Numbered from the stretch's first letter, positions 13,416 through 26,757 are shown. The stretch: 64,000 bases of DNA from Mycoplasma sp. Mirounga ES2805-ORL (GCF_017084445.1 NZ_CP070947.1:62001-126000); one strand, 5' to 3'. Program-made: numbers and translations. Notes: generated from the sequence alone by a model not told the origin.

Positions 13416-15110
13416 ATGGAAACAAGTACAAACAAGAAAACAAGTGCAAAAAAAACAACTAGTAAAAAAACTAATAAACCAGTTGAAGGCAAAATAGAAA
13501 AATCAATTTCAGAGCAATGAAAAAATTTAACCTACATTGATAAAGTTAAATATTATTCTGAAAAAATGACTTCTAGATTTGAAGATAAAGAATTTTCAAA
13601 TCATGTTTCTTATTCAAAATTATTCCCTGAAACTATTAAAATTAATGTTGCACATCACCCTAAAAACCTTTTAGAAGTTAGAAAAGATCAAAAAAATAAT
13701 GTTTGAAGAAACATTAAAGATTTTTGAACTAATTTATTTATCAAAACTAAAAGATTATTTTCTGGTAAAAAGAACGATACGACAGTAGATATTGATGAAT
13801 ATATAAATAATGCAAGAGTTGAAAGCGTCTTAGGTGAAGATTTAAGAGTTGCTGCAGAAATTGAAGATATATATTTAACATTTAAAAATCCAGCTAATCC
13901 TAAAGAAAAGAATTTAGTTCTAAGAGGCCCATCATTAAAAATATATGAAGGTAAAGTTCATGCTATTATTGGTGAATCCGGTTCAGGAAAATCAGTAATT
14001 ACATCACTTTTATATGGACTTACAGGAAACAACTCTATTATTGAAACGGGTAAAGTCAAACTATATGGACTTGAAGTTCAAAGTTACAATTTATTTAATT
14101 GAGAAAAATCTAAATTAAGAGGACGTGTAGTTTCTGCTGTTTTCCAAAACCCAATGTCTATTTTGGACCCTACAATGAAAGTTGGCAAGCAAATTATGGA
14201 AGGTATGCTTATCAATAAAATTGTTAAAACTAAAAAAGAAGCTTTTGAAGAATCTATTAAATATTTAGAATTAACTAAAATAAACAATCCACGTGAAGTT
14301 ATGAATTTATATCCTCATGAACTTTCAGGAGGTATGATTCAAAGAATTGCTATAGCTGCAATTGTTTCGCTAAGACCAAAAATACTAGTTATGGATGAAC
14401 CTACCACAGCTTTAGACCCAACAGTTCAAGCTTTAGTGCTTGATATTATTAGAGAATTACAAGAAAAATTTAAAATTGCTATTGTTTTTATTACACACGA
14501 CTTAGGTGTTGTTGCATCAATAGCCGACTTTATAAATATTATGTATGCAGGTCAAATTATAGAATCGGGGACAAGAGAAGAGGTTTTAATTCACCCTCAA
14601 CATCCATATACATGAGGTTTAATTTCATCTATGCCTGATTATAATCAAAAAGAAAAACTTGAAGTTATTAGAGGTTCTGTTCCTTCATCACTTAACTATA
14701 TTCAAGGAGATTCATTTGCGGTTCGTAATAATTATGCGCTTGGACGTGATTTCACACAAGAAGCAGATATGTATCAAATAAGTTCAACACATATTGTTAA
14801 GTCTGCTCTACTAGACAAGCAAGCGCCTTTCTATGAACCTCCCAAATTAATCCAAAATCTTTGAAAAAGATATTTCAATAGACTAGAACAAGTACATGGT
14901 AAGAACTTTTTTGAAGATTTAAATAGTCAAAATTATATTTTTTGAAAAAATGAAGTAGAAAAACATAATGTAGAACTAGAATTATCGGGCGTAGTTGATT
15001 TAGCAGATTCTGAATCATCTAACGAAATTAAACAATCATTTACTGAAGAAGAAATTAATGAATACAAACATGAACAAGACAAAAACAACGAAAGTAAAGA
15101 AGAGAAATAA
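13416..15110 (+). CDS. oppD: oligopeptide ABC transporter ATP-binding protein OppD
   Basis: A 564-residue ATPase. Residues 1 to about 140 form a charged N-terminal extension not found in most OppD proteins. The ABC domain then shows Walker A GESGSGKS, signature LSGGMIQR, Walker B ILVMDEPTTALD and switch His in THDLG. The segment HPQHPYTWG after the ABC core is typical of the OppD/OppF oligopeptide-binding C-terminal region. An acidic tail of about 60 residues ends the protein. Compared with the common length of about 330-350, the extra mass lies at both ends. It provides ATP hydrolysis on the cytoplasmic side with OppF. Confidence 0.93.
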
Positions 15111-15112
15111 GT

Positions 15113-16444
15113 ATGAATGAAAATAAACAAGAATACTATTGTGAAAAAGGAAAATTTAATAAAAAGATTTGTCGTCCTATAAGAAAAGGTGTTCATGAAA
15201 TGTTAGATTCATCTTCAAAGAAAAAAATTGTTGAAATTAGAAATTTAGATATAGAGTATGGTTTCGGTGCAAAAAAATATACAGCTATTAAAGATATGAA
15301 TCTTAATATATATGAGGGTGAGGTTTTAGGTTTAGTTGGAGAATCGGGTTCAGGTAAAACAACTACTGGTAGAGCTATTATCGGCTTAGTTCCTCATAAT
15401 TTTGGGTATATTAAAATTTTAGATAGAGTAATTCCTAAAAATATTGACAAGGTTCACTTTGGAAAATATAAAAAAGAAACAATTGACTTTATGGTTAATA
15501 AAGTTCAAATGATTTTTCAAGATCCAACAAACAGTTTAAATCCATTTAAAAATGTTGAACAAGTAATTGGAGAGGGTTTAACTAATCTTAAAAGTTCAAA
15601 AGATATTTATCTATCAAACATTGACCAAGATACTTATTTAGAAATAAATAAAAAAATTAATGAAATTGATTCTAAAAATCCTTTAACTAATAATGTTTGA
15701 AAAGATATAAGAGATAATGAGAAAACTACTAAAGACCTCTATGATTTTGTTAATGTCAAAACATTAGACATCCTTAATGAAAGAGTTAAACAAAATAGTC
15801 AGTACCAAGAAATAATTAATTTTGTTAGTGAAAGAAAGCAATTTAGAGATGAAGAATCTAAGTTAAATGAAAAACAATGCAAACGTAAATTAATAGTTGA
15901 TATTCTTAGTCAAGTTGGTCTAGATGAAACTGTCTTAAGTAGATTCCCACTGGAATTTTCAGGAGGACAACAACAACGGGTTGGTATTTGTCGTTCAGTT
16001 GTCTTGCAACCTAAATTATTAATAGCTGATGAACCTATTTCAGCTCTTGATGTTTCTATACAAGCTCAAGTTATTAATATTTTTAATGAATTAAAGGAAA
16101 GATACCATTTAACAATATTATTTATAGCTCACGATTTAAGAATGGTTGAATATATTTCTGATCGTATTGCAGTTTTAAATAAAGGAACTCTTTTAGAAAT
16201 AGGTCCTACTCACGAAATTATGCATAATGCTCATCATCCATACACCAGAAGTTTATTAGAGGCAGTTCCTTCAATTGAAAGCAAAAAAGGTTCACTTATT
16301 GGTTATGTTTATGACGCTAACATGCACAATTACTCTCAAGAAGTGCAACCTTCATGACAAAAAATTAATGATGAACACTTTGTTTTAGCAACCGACGAAG
16401 AATTTAAAGAATTTAAAAAGCAAGCTAAATTAAATAATAAGTAA
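15113..16444 (+). CDS. oppF: oligopeptide ABC transporter ATP-binding protein OppF
   Basis: A 443-residue ATPase starting two bases after the oppD stop, which suggests translational coupling. It has Walker A GESGSGKTTTG, Q-loop QMIFQDP, signature FSGGQQQR, Walker B LLIADEPISALD and AHDLR. An insertion of roughly 90 charged residues lies between the Q-loop and the signature, within about 155-260, so the helical subdomain is much enlarged. The N-terminus carries about 35 extra residues. It is the partner of OppD and the last gene of the operon; a bidirectional terminator follows directly. Confidence 0.93.
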
Positions 16445-16454
16445 TTTAAATAAT

Positions 16455-16489
16455 AAAAACTAGCCAGTAAAATCAAAGCTAGTTTTTTT
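16455..16489. terminator. bidirectional terminator between oppF and the purine permease
   Basis: An inverted repeat, AAAACTAGC and GCTAGTTTT, surrounds a 13-base loop, with T-runs on both strands. It can end oppF on the plus strand and the convergent permease gene on the minus strand. Confidence 0.85.
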
Positions 16490-16499
16490 GGTTGTTTTA

Positions 16500-18071
16500 T
16501 TAAGAATAAAATTGAATAATTGTTAAATAACCGATAAAGACAAAGAATAATCCATACAACATTGGATGAATATCTTTAAATTTTCCTTGCACAAATTTCA
16601 TTGTAACATAAACTATAAAGCCAAATGCAATACCGTTTGATATTGAAAATGTCAATAACATAAAAATAATAATTGTAAAAGTACTTGCTGCAATGCTTAT
16701 ATCATCCCAATTAATATATTTTAATTGAGACATCATCATAATTCCTAATGTAAATAAAACCATGGCTGTAACTGCTGGGGAAGTTGCAAATATTGCAAAA
16801 AGTGGAAATAGAGGAATTGATAAAGCAAATAAAAATGAAATCATAATAGATGAAAGTCCGGTTTTTCCACCATATTCTATTCCTGCGGATGATTCAATAA
16901 ATGTAGTCACAACTGGTGTGCCTAAAACTGCACCTCCAATTGTAGCAATTGAATCCGACATTAAAGCTCTATCCGCTCCTTCTAATTCTCCATCTTTATT
17001 TATTAATCCTAAAGGATTTGCAACTCCAACAAAAGTTCCTAAAGTATCAAATAGATCCAAAAATAAAAATGTAATAATAGCTGGCAAAATTGATATTTTT
17101 CAAAAACTTTTGCCATCAGTAAATATAGACACAAACCCTTTACCCACAATGTCTTTAAATGAACCTAATTCAGAATATTTAAATTGGCCGTTAAAGTCAA
17201 ATTTAGGAAAGTTATCTATAAATGATCCATTTATTCCATAATATGAATAATTGATAATAGCTCCAACTGTAGCAGTTACTAAAATTGAAATAATGAAGTT
17301 AAATTTAATTTTTCTAGCATATAAAATAATTGATAATAATATTCCTCCTAAAGCTAATAAAGCTAAAGGTGATGCAAGATTCCCAAGTGTTACTGATGGT
17401 GTACCCTGAAAAACTAAAGTTCCGGGACCGGCTAGATGAATTGTTTTACCAGGATCAACTGTTATATTGTTTGCGGTGAAAGTATCAGTAGGTCCATTTG
17501 GTACAATAATCCCTGAATTTTGCAAACCAATAAAAGCTATAAATAAGCCAATGCCGGCTCCAATAGCTAATTTAAGATCTTTAGGAATAGCTTTAATGAT
17601 TGTTTTTCTAATAGGTGTTAATGAAATTATTAAGAATAATAATCCAGATAAAATGCAAATTCCTAATGCTTGTTCAGCGCTGTAACCTCATTTAGCGGCA
17701 ACAGTGTATGAGAAAAAAGCGTTAACCCCCATTCCCGGAGCTAAACCTAAAGGCAATTTTCCAAATAGACCCATTAGCATAGTTCCTAGAAATGCTGATA
17801 AAGCTGTAGCTAAAAAAGCTGCACCGTATTTCATATTTGCTCCGTGTGGATCTGATAAAATATTTGGATTAGCAATTAGAATGTAACTCATTGCCAAAAA
17901 GGTAATAAGACCTGAAATCAATTCAGTTTTAATATTAGATTTTCTTTCCGATATTTTAAAAAACTTATCAATTTTTTTAACAAAACTGGATTGTTTTTTA
18001 TTTTTATTATCATTTAAATTATCACCGTTTTGTTTATTTTGATTTAAATCAATAGATGTTTCTTGTTCCAT
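16500..18071 (-). CDS. NCS2-family (AzgA-type) purine/hypoxanthine permease
   Basis: A 523-residue polytopic membrane protein of the AzgA/PbuG branch. Typical features are IKTELISGLITFLAMSYI and GLAPGMGVNAFF near the N-terminus and FLFLDLFDTLGTFVGVA in the second half. About 60 polar residues precede the first span, and there are around twelve hydrophobic stretches. Import of hypoxanthine or guanine would suit a mollicute that cannot make purines. The ATG at 18071 has AAAGG upstream. The gene is preceded by an unusual structured leader with a terminator-like hairpin (see 18072-18200). The exact substrate cannot be told from sequence. Confidence 0.9.
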
Positions 18072-18200
18072 ATTTCCTTTCTAAAAAATAAAAAATTCCC
18101 ATTATTTAAAATGCGAATTACCTTGTATCCATACAAGGTCGGTGATTTATAGTTGAGCACTTAATTAAAACACCAAACTTGATTTTAACATGTGTTATAT
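18072..18200 (-). promoter_or_regulatory. structured leader of the purine permease, candidate attenuator or riboswitch
   Basis: Read on the minus strand, this leader has a possible GGTG/CACC pairing around an A+T-rich loop, then a strong hairpin CCTTGTA-TGGA-TACAAGG at 18121-18138. A third stem, AATTC to GAATT, is followed by a T-rich run (about 18085-18117), which looks like an intrinsic terminator just before the ribosome-binding site. This is the usual layout of transcriptional attenuation. The conserved core of the classical purine riboswitch (GTTTCTACC, CCGTAAA) is not present. Confidence 0.5.
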
Positions 18201-18295
18201 ATTTAATATTCAATTACTTTTAAAAAAAATAATATTTAATAGTTATTGAAAAATAATGTTCCACATTTATGTTAGATATTAATTTTTATAATTGA

Positions 18296-18340
18296 AAAAA
18301 ATACCGTATTGGCTATTTTATAGGCATATACGGTATTTTA
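18296..18340 (-). terminator. terminator of lpdA
   Basis: A long stem, AATACCGTAT paired with ATACGGTATT, around an 18-base A+T-rich spacer. A T-run follows on the minus strand, immediately downstream of the lpdA stop codon. Confidence 0.85.
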
Positions 18341-18349
18341 TTATTGGAA

Positions 18350-20114
<1,765 letters not shown>

Positions 20115-22892
20115 ATGGCAAAATCAAATAAAAAAAATAATAATAAAGAACCTATTATTATTGATGAAAATAATGAATTAAATGAAGAATTAAATGAAGA
20201 TTTCATTCCAGAAGATGAATTGTTTGTTGCGTTTAAACCAGTTGAAGAAACAAATGATCACGATGATGAGGAAGAAGAAGAAATTCCTCAAAATAAAGCA
20301 GAATATCAAGTACAAAGTCAAATTTTAGAAGAACCATTAAATGGGATTAAACCAATAGTTGTTCAAAATGAAATGAAAAACTCATTTTTAGAATATGCAA
20401 TGAGTGTTATTGTTTCTCGGGCATTGCCTGATGCACGTGATGGTCTAAAACCAGTTCATAGAAGAATACTTTATGATATGAGTGAATTAAATATTACTCA
20501 TACATCTCAACATAGAAAATCAGCTCGTATCGTAGGGGATGTTTTAGGTAAGTACCATCCACACGGTGATAGTTCAGTTTATGAAGCTATGGTTCGTATG
20601 GCTCAAGATTTTTCAATGAGATATCCACTAGTTGATGGTCACGGTAACTTTGGTTCAATAGATGGTGACGAAGCTGCTGCAATGCGTTACACCGAAGCTA
20701 GAATGTCTAAAGTTGCTTCAGAAATGCTTGATGGTATAAAAAAGGATACCGTTACTTTTGTAGATAACTATGATGGAAGTGAACAAGAACCTTCTGTTCT
20801 TCCTTCGAGATTTCCGAACTTACTTGTTTCTGGTGGTTCAGGTATTGCTGTTGGTATGGCCACAAATATTCCTCCTCACAATCTAGGAGAAGCAATTGAC
20901 GCAACAATAGCCTTAGCTAGAAATCCAGAAATTACTATTGATGAATTAATGGAATATATACCAGGTCCCGACTTTCCAACAGGAGCAACAATTTTAGGAA
21001 TTAATGGAATTAAAGATGCATACAAAACTGGTAAAGGATCAATTCCGGTTCGTTCAGTTGCTAGAATTGAAGAATTAAAGTCTGGAAAAAGCAAAATTAT
21101 AGTTACAGAAATTCCTTATGAAATTAAAAAAACAGCAATTATTGAAAAGATTGCGGAACTAGTAAAAGATAAATCTATAGAAGGTATTGCTGATTTACGT
21201 GATGAATCATCTCGTGAAGGAATAAGAATTGTAATAGATGTTAAAAGAAATGTTAACCCTCACATTCTTTTAAATAAACTTTACCGTCAAACTAATTTAC
21301 AAGTTAACTTTAATGCAAATATGGTTGCTTTAGTTAATGGTGAACCTAAAATGTTAAATCTAAAATCTGCTTTAGAAGTTTACTTAAAGCATCAAGAAGA
21401 TGTTGTAACACGTAGACTACAATTTGATCTTAAAAAAGCTGAAGATAGACTACATATACTTGAAGGTTTAAAAATAGCTGTCGAAAATATAGATGAAGTA
21501 ATTAAAATTATTAAATCATCAAAAAGCGATGCAGATGCTCAAGCTAACCTAGCTAAGAGATTTGATCTAACTGAAAAACAAACAAAAGCAATAGTAGATA
21601 TGAGGCTTGGACGTCTAACTGGTTTAGCGATTGATAATATGTTAGAAGAAATGGCTAACCTCACTACTGAGATTGCAAGAATTAAAGATATCTTAAGTCA
21701 TCATGATAAATTAATTGATTTAATTGTTGAAGAATTAACTGAGGTTAAAAATAAATATAATGATAAACGTAGAACAGCAATTGATGAAGATGCTCATGGA
21801 AATATTACTGATGAAGATATGATTCCTGAACGCGATGTTGTTATAACAACAAGTTCAAATGGTTATGTTAAAAGAATGGATTTAGAAGAATACAAAATGC
21901 AACGTCGTGGTGGTGTTGGAATGAACACGATGAAAACTTATAACGATGATGATATTGCCAATATTCTGACAACGTCAACTCATACTGACTTATTACTTTT
22001 CAGTAATCAAGCCCGCGTATATAGAATACGTGCTCATGAAATTCCTGAATTGTCACGTCAATCAAAGGGAACACCATTTATAAATATTGTTCCTTCATTA
22101 AATGTAAAAGACGGTGAAAAAATTGTTTCAATGTTACCTATTAATTCTTATGATGAGGAAAGTTACTTGTTTACAACAACTAAATTTGGCGTAATTAAGA
22201 AAACATCGTTAAGTCAATATGAAAGAATTAACTCAAATGGTAAATATGCATTTAACTTAAGAGAAGGTGATGAATTAATAAGAGCTATTGTCGTAAATGA
22301 TAATGATTTAATTCTTTTGGCTAACAATAAAGATAGAATAATTAAATTCCAATCAACTGATTTTAGACCAATAAGTAGAACTGCAACTGGTGTTAAAGGT
22401 ATGACTTTAGAAGAAAATCAAGAAGTTATGTCAGCCTCAACATCTGGTGAAGGTGAACTAATTCTTACTATAGGACGTAAAGGATTTGGAAAACTTACTC
22501 ATCATGATTTATTTAGATTAATTAAGCGTGGTGGTAAAGGTGTTAAAGGAATTAATGCTAAATCTGCTGGAGATTTGGTGTTTGCTAGATTTGTAAATCC
22601 TCAAGATGAATTATTATTAATTACAACAAGCGGTTTAACAATAAGAACAGCAATTAGTCAAATCAGTCAAACAGGACGTGCTGCTAAAGGTGTAAAGATA
22701 ATTAATCTTAAAAAAGATGAAACTATCCAAGCTGTTGAAGTTATTAAAATCGATGAAAAAACAGACTTAGAAGCAACATTAGCTGCTACACAAGTTATTG
22801 AAAACATTAAACAACAAACACAAGAAATAAATATAAAAGATCTTTCAAAAGATGATAATGATGATATTGAAGAAGACAATGACGAACTATAA
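20115..22892 (+). CDS. gyrA: DNA gyrase subunit A
   Basis: A 925-residue subunit that breaks and rejoins DNA. The active-site tyrosine is at about residue 192 in [10 protein letters not shown]. The GyrA box QRRGGVG at about 596-602 separates it from topoisomerase IV ParC, and six beta-propeller blades follow. In the quinolone region the positions equal to E. coli Ser83 and Asp87 are Ser153 and Glu157, so no typical resistance change is visible. An acidic N-terminal extension of about 75 residues with an ELNEELNE repeat, and an acidic tail, are extra to the usual protein. The start at 20115 follows AAGGAG. Confidence 0.97.
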   Translation: MAKSNKKNNNKEPIIIDENNELNEELNEDFIPEDELFVAFKPVEETNDHDDEEEEEIPQNKAEYQVQSQILEEPLNGIKPIVVQNEMKNSFLEYAMSVIVSRALPDARDGLKPVHRRILYDMSELNITHTSQHRKSARIVGDVLGKYHPHGDSSVYEAMVRMAQDFSMRYPLVDGHGNFGSIDGDEAAAMRYTEARMSKVASEMLDGIKKDTVTFVDNYDGSEQEPSVLPSRFPNLLVSGGSGIAVGMATNIPPHNLGEAIDATIALARNPEITIDELMEYIPGPDFPTGATILGINGIKDAYKTGKGSIPVRSVARIEELKSGKSKIIVTEIPYEIKKTAIIEKIAELVKDKSIEGIADLRDESSREGIRIVIDVKRNVNPHILLNKLYRQTNLQVNFNANMVALVNGEPKMLNLKSALEVYLKHQEDVVTRRLQFDLKKAEDRLHILEGLKIAVENIDEVIKIIKSSKSDADAQANLAKRFDLTEKQTKAIVDMRLGRLTGLAIDNMLEEMANLTTEIARIKDILSHHDKLIDLIVEELTEVKNKYNDKRRTAIDEDAHGNITDEDMIPERDVVITTSSNGYVKRMDLEEYKMQRRGGVGMNTMKTYNDDDIANILTTSTHTDLLLFSNQARVYRIRAHEIPELSRQSKGTPFINIVPSLNVKDGEKIVSMLPINSYDEESYLFTTTKFGVIKKTSLSQYERINSNGKYAFNLREGDELIRAIVVNDNDLILLANNKDRIIKFQSTDFRPISRTATGVKGMTLEENQEVMSASTSGEGELILTIGRKGFGKLTHHDLFRLIKRGGKGVKGINAKSAGDLVFARFVNPQDELLLITTSGLTIRTAISQISQTGRAAKGVKIINLKKDETIQAVEVIKIDEKTDLEATLAATQVIENIKQQTQEINIKDLSKDDNDDIEEDNDEL

Positions 22893-22920
22893 TATTAGGT
22901 AATTTATAAATGGAGAACTG

Positions 22921-24462
22921 ATGGATAAAGAAGTTGTATTAAATACAAAAAATAATTTGATTGTTTTGCCGAGATCAATAATGCTCGACAGTGTTGATGC
23001 AAAAAAAGACATCAGTTTTTCTTTGTCAATTTTGGCTCAATCAATTTCTAAAGTTATTGAACCAGTTGAAAAGATTCTTGTATCATTCCAAGGAGATATA
23101 ATTGATGAAAAATATAAACTTATTCTTTTTTCTGCTTTATCAAAGAAAGGCAAAATATATGAATATAGTTACTATGAAAGCATACCTTTAGTAGTTGATG
23201 AATACCTCCTAAAAAAAGAAAAATATAATACATTGTTAAAAATTGTTTATGATAAAAATAATTTCTTAGAAATTTCAATTTTTGATTCAAATATGATGTT
23301 GAAAAAGGAATTATTTGAAAATGTTAAAGAAGAATATTTATCACTGAATGAATATACAGTTCCAACTAGTTTGGAAACTGAAAAAATAAATCTATCTGAA
23401 TACATTAAAGAACTTGCTTCAACAGATGAAATGCTAAAGGCTTTTAAAAATTTAAGACACAAGTATAAAACAAGTTCTCTATTTAAAATTGATGATAGTA
23501 TAGGCAATGTTTTAATGAAAGAAGCAATAAACAATTCTAAAAACAATGCTTTATTTTATAAAAAAAATAAGTTTAAAAACCCCCTAAATATTAAATTACT
23601 CACTAAGATTTTTAAAACCCATTTTTCAAACAATTTAAAGGTTTCTAATTTATTTTTAATTGATAAATTTGATAATATAAATTTAAGTTTTTTAATTGAT
23701 AATAAATATAAATGACTAAATTCTAATGAATTAGCTGCTTTATATTTAGATTTTTTATTAGAAGAATTAAAAAGAAATAAAGTGGATATTTCTGGTTCAT
23801 TTGTTATCTTGCCACAAAATGCACCGCTTGGTTTATTTGAACTATTAAAGTCATATAAAATTAAGCAAATTTTTTATGACGATAATAATTTTGATGAGAT
23901 GATAAGAAAAGAAAATTGTATTTTTGCTTATACTGACAAAAGTTTTTATCCTAATCCAATTTATTCAAAAGTTGTCAATAATTATTATTTTATTTTTACA
24001 ATAATTTGGATGTTAAATGCTTATAAAAATAGAAATAACATTCTCACTTATAAGTATAAGAACCATAATGAAATTTTTGGCAAAATTATCACAAAACATG
24101 TAAACCAAAAATTTAATAAATCTAACTTAGATTTACTAATTAAATACATTTCAAATAATTATAAAAACATTAAATATAGTCAGTTTGATCTAATTAATGT
24201 CTATAAAACTTGAAATAATAATAAGTTAGTACTTTTAAAACTTATTTCAAACAATAAGCACCAGTTAATTATTTCTTTTGATCCTAAGAATAACCAATTG
24301 CATTTTGAATATCAATTATGTAAAGAATATCAAAATACAATTAGCAATAATGTTTTTATTAGTTATATAAAGCAAAGATTTTTCATTTTTAAATTAATGA
24401 AGGGTTTTAAAAGATTTAAAAATAAAGTAAATGAAGATATCAAAGAAAATGAAAAAAAATAA
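22921..24462 (+). CDS. conserved hypothetical protein downstream of gyrA
   Basis: A 513-residue protein I do not recognise. It starts 28 bases after gyrA behind GGAGA and is probably co-transcribed. It is lysine- and asparagine-rich, with no signal peptide and no clear membrane span, so it is likely cytoplasmic. Early residues alternate short beta-like hydrophobic stretches (NNLIVLPRSIML, ISFSLSILAQSI) with charged loops; the second half is strongly basic. UGA occurs as Trp several times. No catalytic motif was seen. An intrinsic terminator follows. Confidence 0.8.
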
Positions 24463-24473
24463 ATTTAGTTATT

Positions 24474-24516
24474 ATCGTTATGTTTAAAATGGCCTTATAT
24501 ATAACGATATTTTTTC
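24474..24516 (+). terminator. terminator after the gyrA operon
   Basis: The inverted repeat ATCGTTAT / ATAACGAT, with an intervening loop of about 19 bases, is followed by a T-rich run. It closes the gyrA transcription unit before the degraded region. Confidence 0.8.
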
Positions 24517-24567
24517 ATTAATTTTCTTGTTTTTTGAAACAATTACCCTACATCATAGGAGACAAAA

Positions 24568-24682
24568 ATGAAAAAAATTATTTTTTAAACTCAAAAGTCT
24601 ATTAAAAGATAAACCAGAAGAATTTAATGGAATAATTGGATTTGTTTGCGAATATTCTAAAGATAAAAATATTAAAAAAAAC
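24568..24682 (+). pseudogene. frameshifted gene remnant
   Basis: A ribosome-binding site (AGGAGA) and an ATG at 24568 are followed by only six codons and a stop. Shifting frame opens a further stretch that includes LLKDKPEEFNGIIGFVCEY, ending at the ackA fragment. The good start signal with a broken frame points to decay. The family was not recognised. Confidence 0.45.
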
Positions 24683-24936
24683 ATGAAAAAATATTAGTAG
24701 TAAATGTAGGAAGTAGTTCATTAAAATGAGCATTTTATTCAGAAAATAAATTAGAACAATTATCAAGTGGACTTTGTGAGAGAATTAATCTTGATGGTCG
24801 TATCATTTTAAAATTTGATGGCCAAAAAATTATTGAAGATGTAAATCTTCCAAATCACTCTGAGGCAGTTAAAAATCTGATTAGGCTTTGAAAAGAACAC
24901 GGCTTAATTAAAGATGTAAATGAAATTGAAGGAATT
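24683..24936 (+). pseudogene. truncated, frameshifted copy of the 5' end of ackA
   Basis: About 254 bases nearly identical to the first part of the intact acetate kinase gene at 27975-28230, but on the opposite strand. I count only a handful of differences, including one missing A in the run after the ATG; this puts TAG stops directly after the fourth codon. Similarity stops abruptly on both sides. It cannot make acetate kinase. The high identity means a recent duplication or continued gene conversion. Confidence 0.9.
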
Positions 24937-25112
24937 AGATAAAAAGATAGAAAATAATAAATTACTTATTGAAAACTTAAGAAAATAACTTATAACTTAA
25001 AGACATCCTAAATATAGATACTGTGTTATTAGAATTTTAGAAATCACACAAGATAATGAACAAGTAGCATAATCAGTTGCTTTAATTTTAAAAGTTATAA
25101 CAAGAAAATAAT
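24937..25112 (+). pseudogene. decayed coding remnant with several in-frame TAA codons
   Basis: One frame reads as a plausible protein, with segments KKIENNKLLIENLRK, RHPKYRYCVIRILEITQ and SVALILKVITRK. It is broken by repeated TAA codons at places where CAA (Gln) would fit. This is the pattern expected of C-to-T decay after loss of function. The family is unknown. Confidence 0.4.
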
Positions 25113-25123
25113 AAGGTGATAAT

Positions 25124-25542
25124 ATGCGTATTAGAATTTTTGAAAGAAAAAAATATTAAAAACTGTTACAAATTTTATTATGCCGATAGTTATGAAAATA
25201 AAAATGATGTTGGTGTCAAAGGTGTTATTAAGAGAATTAAAATTATTGGAGGACTAACATTAGAAAATTGAAATATTTATGAGGGAAAAGTGGTTATGTC
25301 GTTTCTATAAAAAAAGAAGAGAATATAGGGACATTTAAGATAGATTTATCTAATGTTAAAACATTGAATGATATTTCAAACGATAAGAAAAAAGAATTAA
25401 AAAACTTTTTGAATAAAGCAAAAAGTAAATATGGAGAAAAATTAGGATTTTGATATGACAAAGATAACAAAGAGATTGTGTTAGATATAGTAGTTGTATT
25501 GGGTGATTTTGAAAGAGGCTATTATTATGACGAAAAAATATA
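25124..25542 (+). pseudogene. frameshifted hypothetical gene remnant
   Basis: A start behind AAGGTGATA opens only briefly. Neighbouring frames then carry long plausible protein segments: one from about 25130 including KNIKNCYKFYYADSYENK, and a second from about 25285 to 25542 including SGYVVSIKKEENIGTFKIDL and ending in GDFERGYYYDEK. At least two frameshifts are needed to join them. The function is unknown. Confidence 0.45.
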
Positions 25543-25544
25543 AT

Positions 25545-25789
25545 CAAGATGTTTAAATCTTCAAAGTCTATTTGATTTGAATCAAACATTAATTAGAAAA
25601 TTAAATGTGTCTATGCTAAATAATTTAAAAATTTTATTAGGGCTTAATTGCACAAAACTCAATGAACTTGATTTATTAAAAAATAAAAAACTAATTTATT
25701 TGCATGGCTTTAGCGGCATAAATTTAAGTAAGCTTAATCTAGAAAATAATTTTGATTTTTTTGCTATGAAAGATTTTAGAATACCTTAA
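25545..25789 (+). pseudogene. leucine-rich-repeat-like fragment
   Basis: An open stretch of about 80 codons without an ATG or a convincing ribosome-binding site (only a TTG at 25577). It reads as leucine/asparagine-rich repeats such as LKILLGLNCTKLNELDLLKN, spaced like LRR units. Another short open segment (KYEYFESFLSEYISAKGENY) follows to about 25890 in a different frame. It is probably the tail of a lost surface protein. Confidence 0.4.
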
Positions 25790-25980
25790 TAAAAGAAAGA
25801 CGAGAAACTAAGTACGAATATTTTGAATCATTTTTATCAGAATATATTTCAGCTAAAGGCGAAAATTACTATTTTATAGTAGATAAATAAAAATTTACAT
25901 CGGTTTTTAACGGTGATAGTAGGTTAATTTAAGTAAAAAATATTACTTCATTTTTTAAGTTATTGTTATAAAATACAAAA

Positions 25981-26120
25981 GCATATATTACAGCAGGTAT
26001 TCATACCCAGCACTAATAACATTTTCATTTCATAAGAGTTGAAAGTAGGAAAGCTGATTAATCCAAAATCATTAAAATGTTATTAACTGTCTAGGGAATA
26101 CCCCTTTTACTGTTATATGC
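25981..26120 (+). promoter_or_regulatory. folded rpsD leader, probable S4 autoregulatory element
   Basis: Three nested helices close this 140-base region: GCATATA..ACAG (25981-25993) with CTGTTATATGC (26110-26120), GGTATTC (25996-26002) with GAATACC (26096-26102), and TAATAACATTTT (26014-26025) with AAAATGTTATTA (26074-26085). It ends 15 bases before the rpsD start. Ribosomal protein S4 is known to bind its own leader in Firmicutes, so feedback control is a reasonable inference. Confidence 0.65.
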
Positions 26121-26135
26121 AGAAAGAGGAAATTT

Positions 26136-26732
26136 ATGAGATACAAAGGTCCAGTTTTTAAAAAATCTAGAAGATATAAGTTCTCAATTTTAGAAAATGG
26201 TAAAGAATTTGCTAAAGGTAAAAAAAGAGAATATGCACCTGGTCAACATGGAAACAAACGTGTTAAATTATCAGACTATGGTCTTCACTTATATGAAAAA
26301 CAAAAAGTTAAATTCTTATATGGTTTAACAGAAAAACAAATGCACAAATACTATGAACGTGCTATTAAAATTAAGGGTGTTGCCGGTACCAACTTAATTC
26401 AATTACTTGAAAGTCGTTTAGACAATTTAGTTTTCCGTGCAGGTTTTGCAAATACACGTCGTCAAGCAAGACAATTAGTTTCACACGGTCACTTCCAATT
26501 AGATGGACATAAAGCAAATATTCCATCAATGCATGTTAATGTTGGAAGCAAAATTACATTAAAAGAAAAATCACAAAAGAATGTACAAATTGTTGCTAAT
26601 ATGCAAGAAAAACAAGCTGCAAAATGACTTGAACTAAAAGGCTTCGAAGTTAAATATGATAGACTACCTGAAAGAAATGAAATACTAACCGAAATAAAAG
26701 AAAACTTAATCGTTGAATACTATTCAAAATAG
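26136..26732 (+). CDS. rpsD: 30S ribosomal protein S4
   Basis: A 198-residue primary 16S-rRNA-binding protein, close to the family's usual 200. It starts [13 protein letters not shown] and contains the S4 RNA-binding domain ([29 protein letters not shown]). There are no zinc-type cysteines at the N-terminus. UGA is read as Trp near residue 163 (AAKWLELKG). AGAGGA lies before the ATG. The upstream folded leader suggests that S4 represses its own synthesis. Confidence 0.97.
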
Positions 26733-26757
26733 TTAAGTGGAAAGAATACAATAAATT

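Noticed and set aside
16762-17241. Long open frame on the plus strand inside the permease gene
   Set aside because: It is antisense to a well-supported membrane protein, has no start signal and its translation is low-complexity; it is a shadow frame.
18072-18200. Classical purine riboswitch before the permease gene
   Set aside because: The conserved core segments of that aptamer are not found; only generic hairpins and a terminator are visible, so it is listed as a candidate leader of unknown type.
24541-25900. Insertion sequence or transposase as cause of the decay zone
   Set aside because: No terminal inverted repeats, target duplication or DDE-type transposase motif could be seen; only the ackA-derived inverted fragment is certain.
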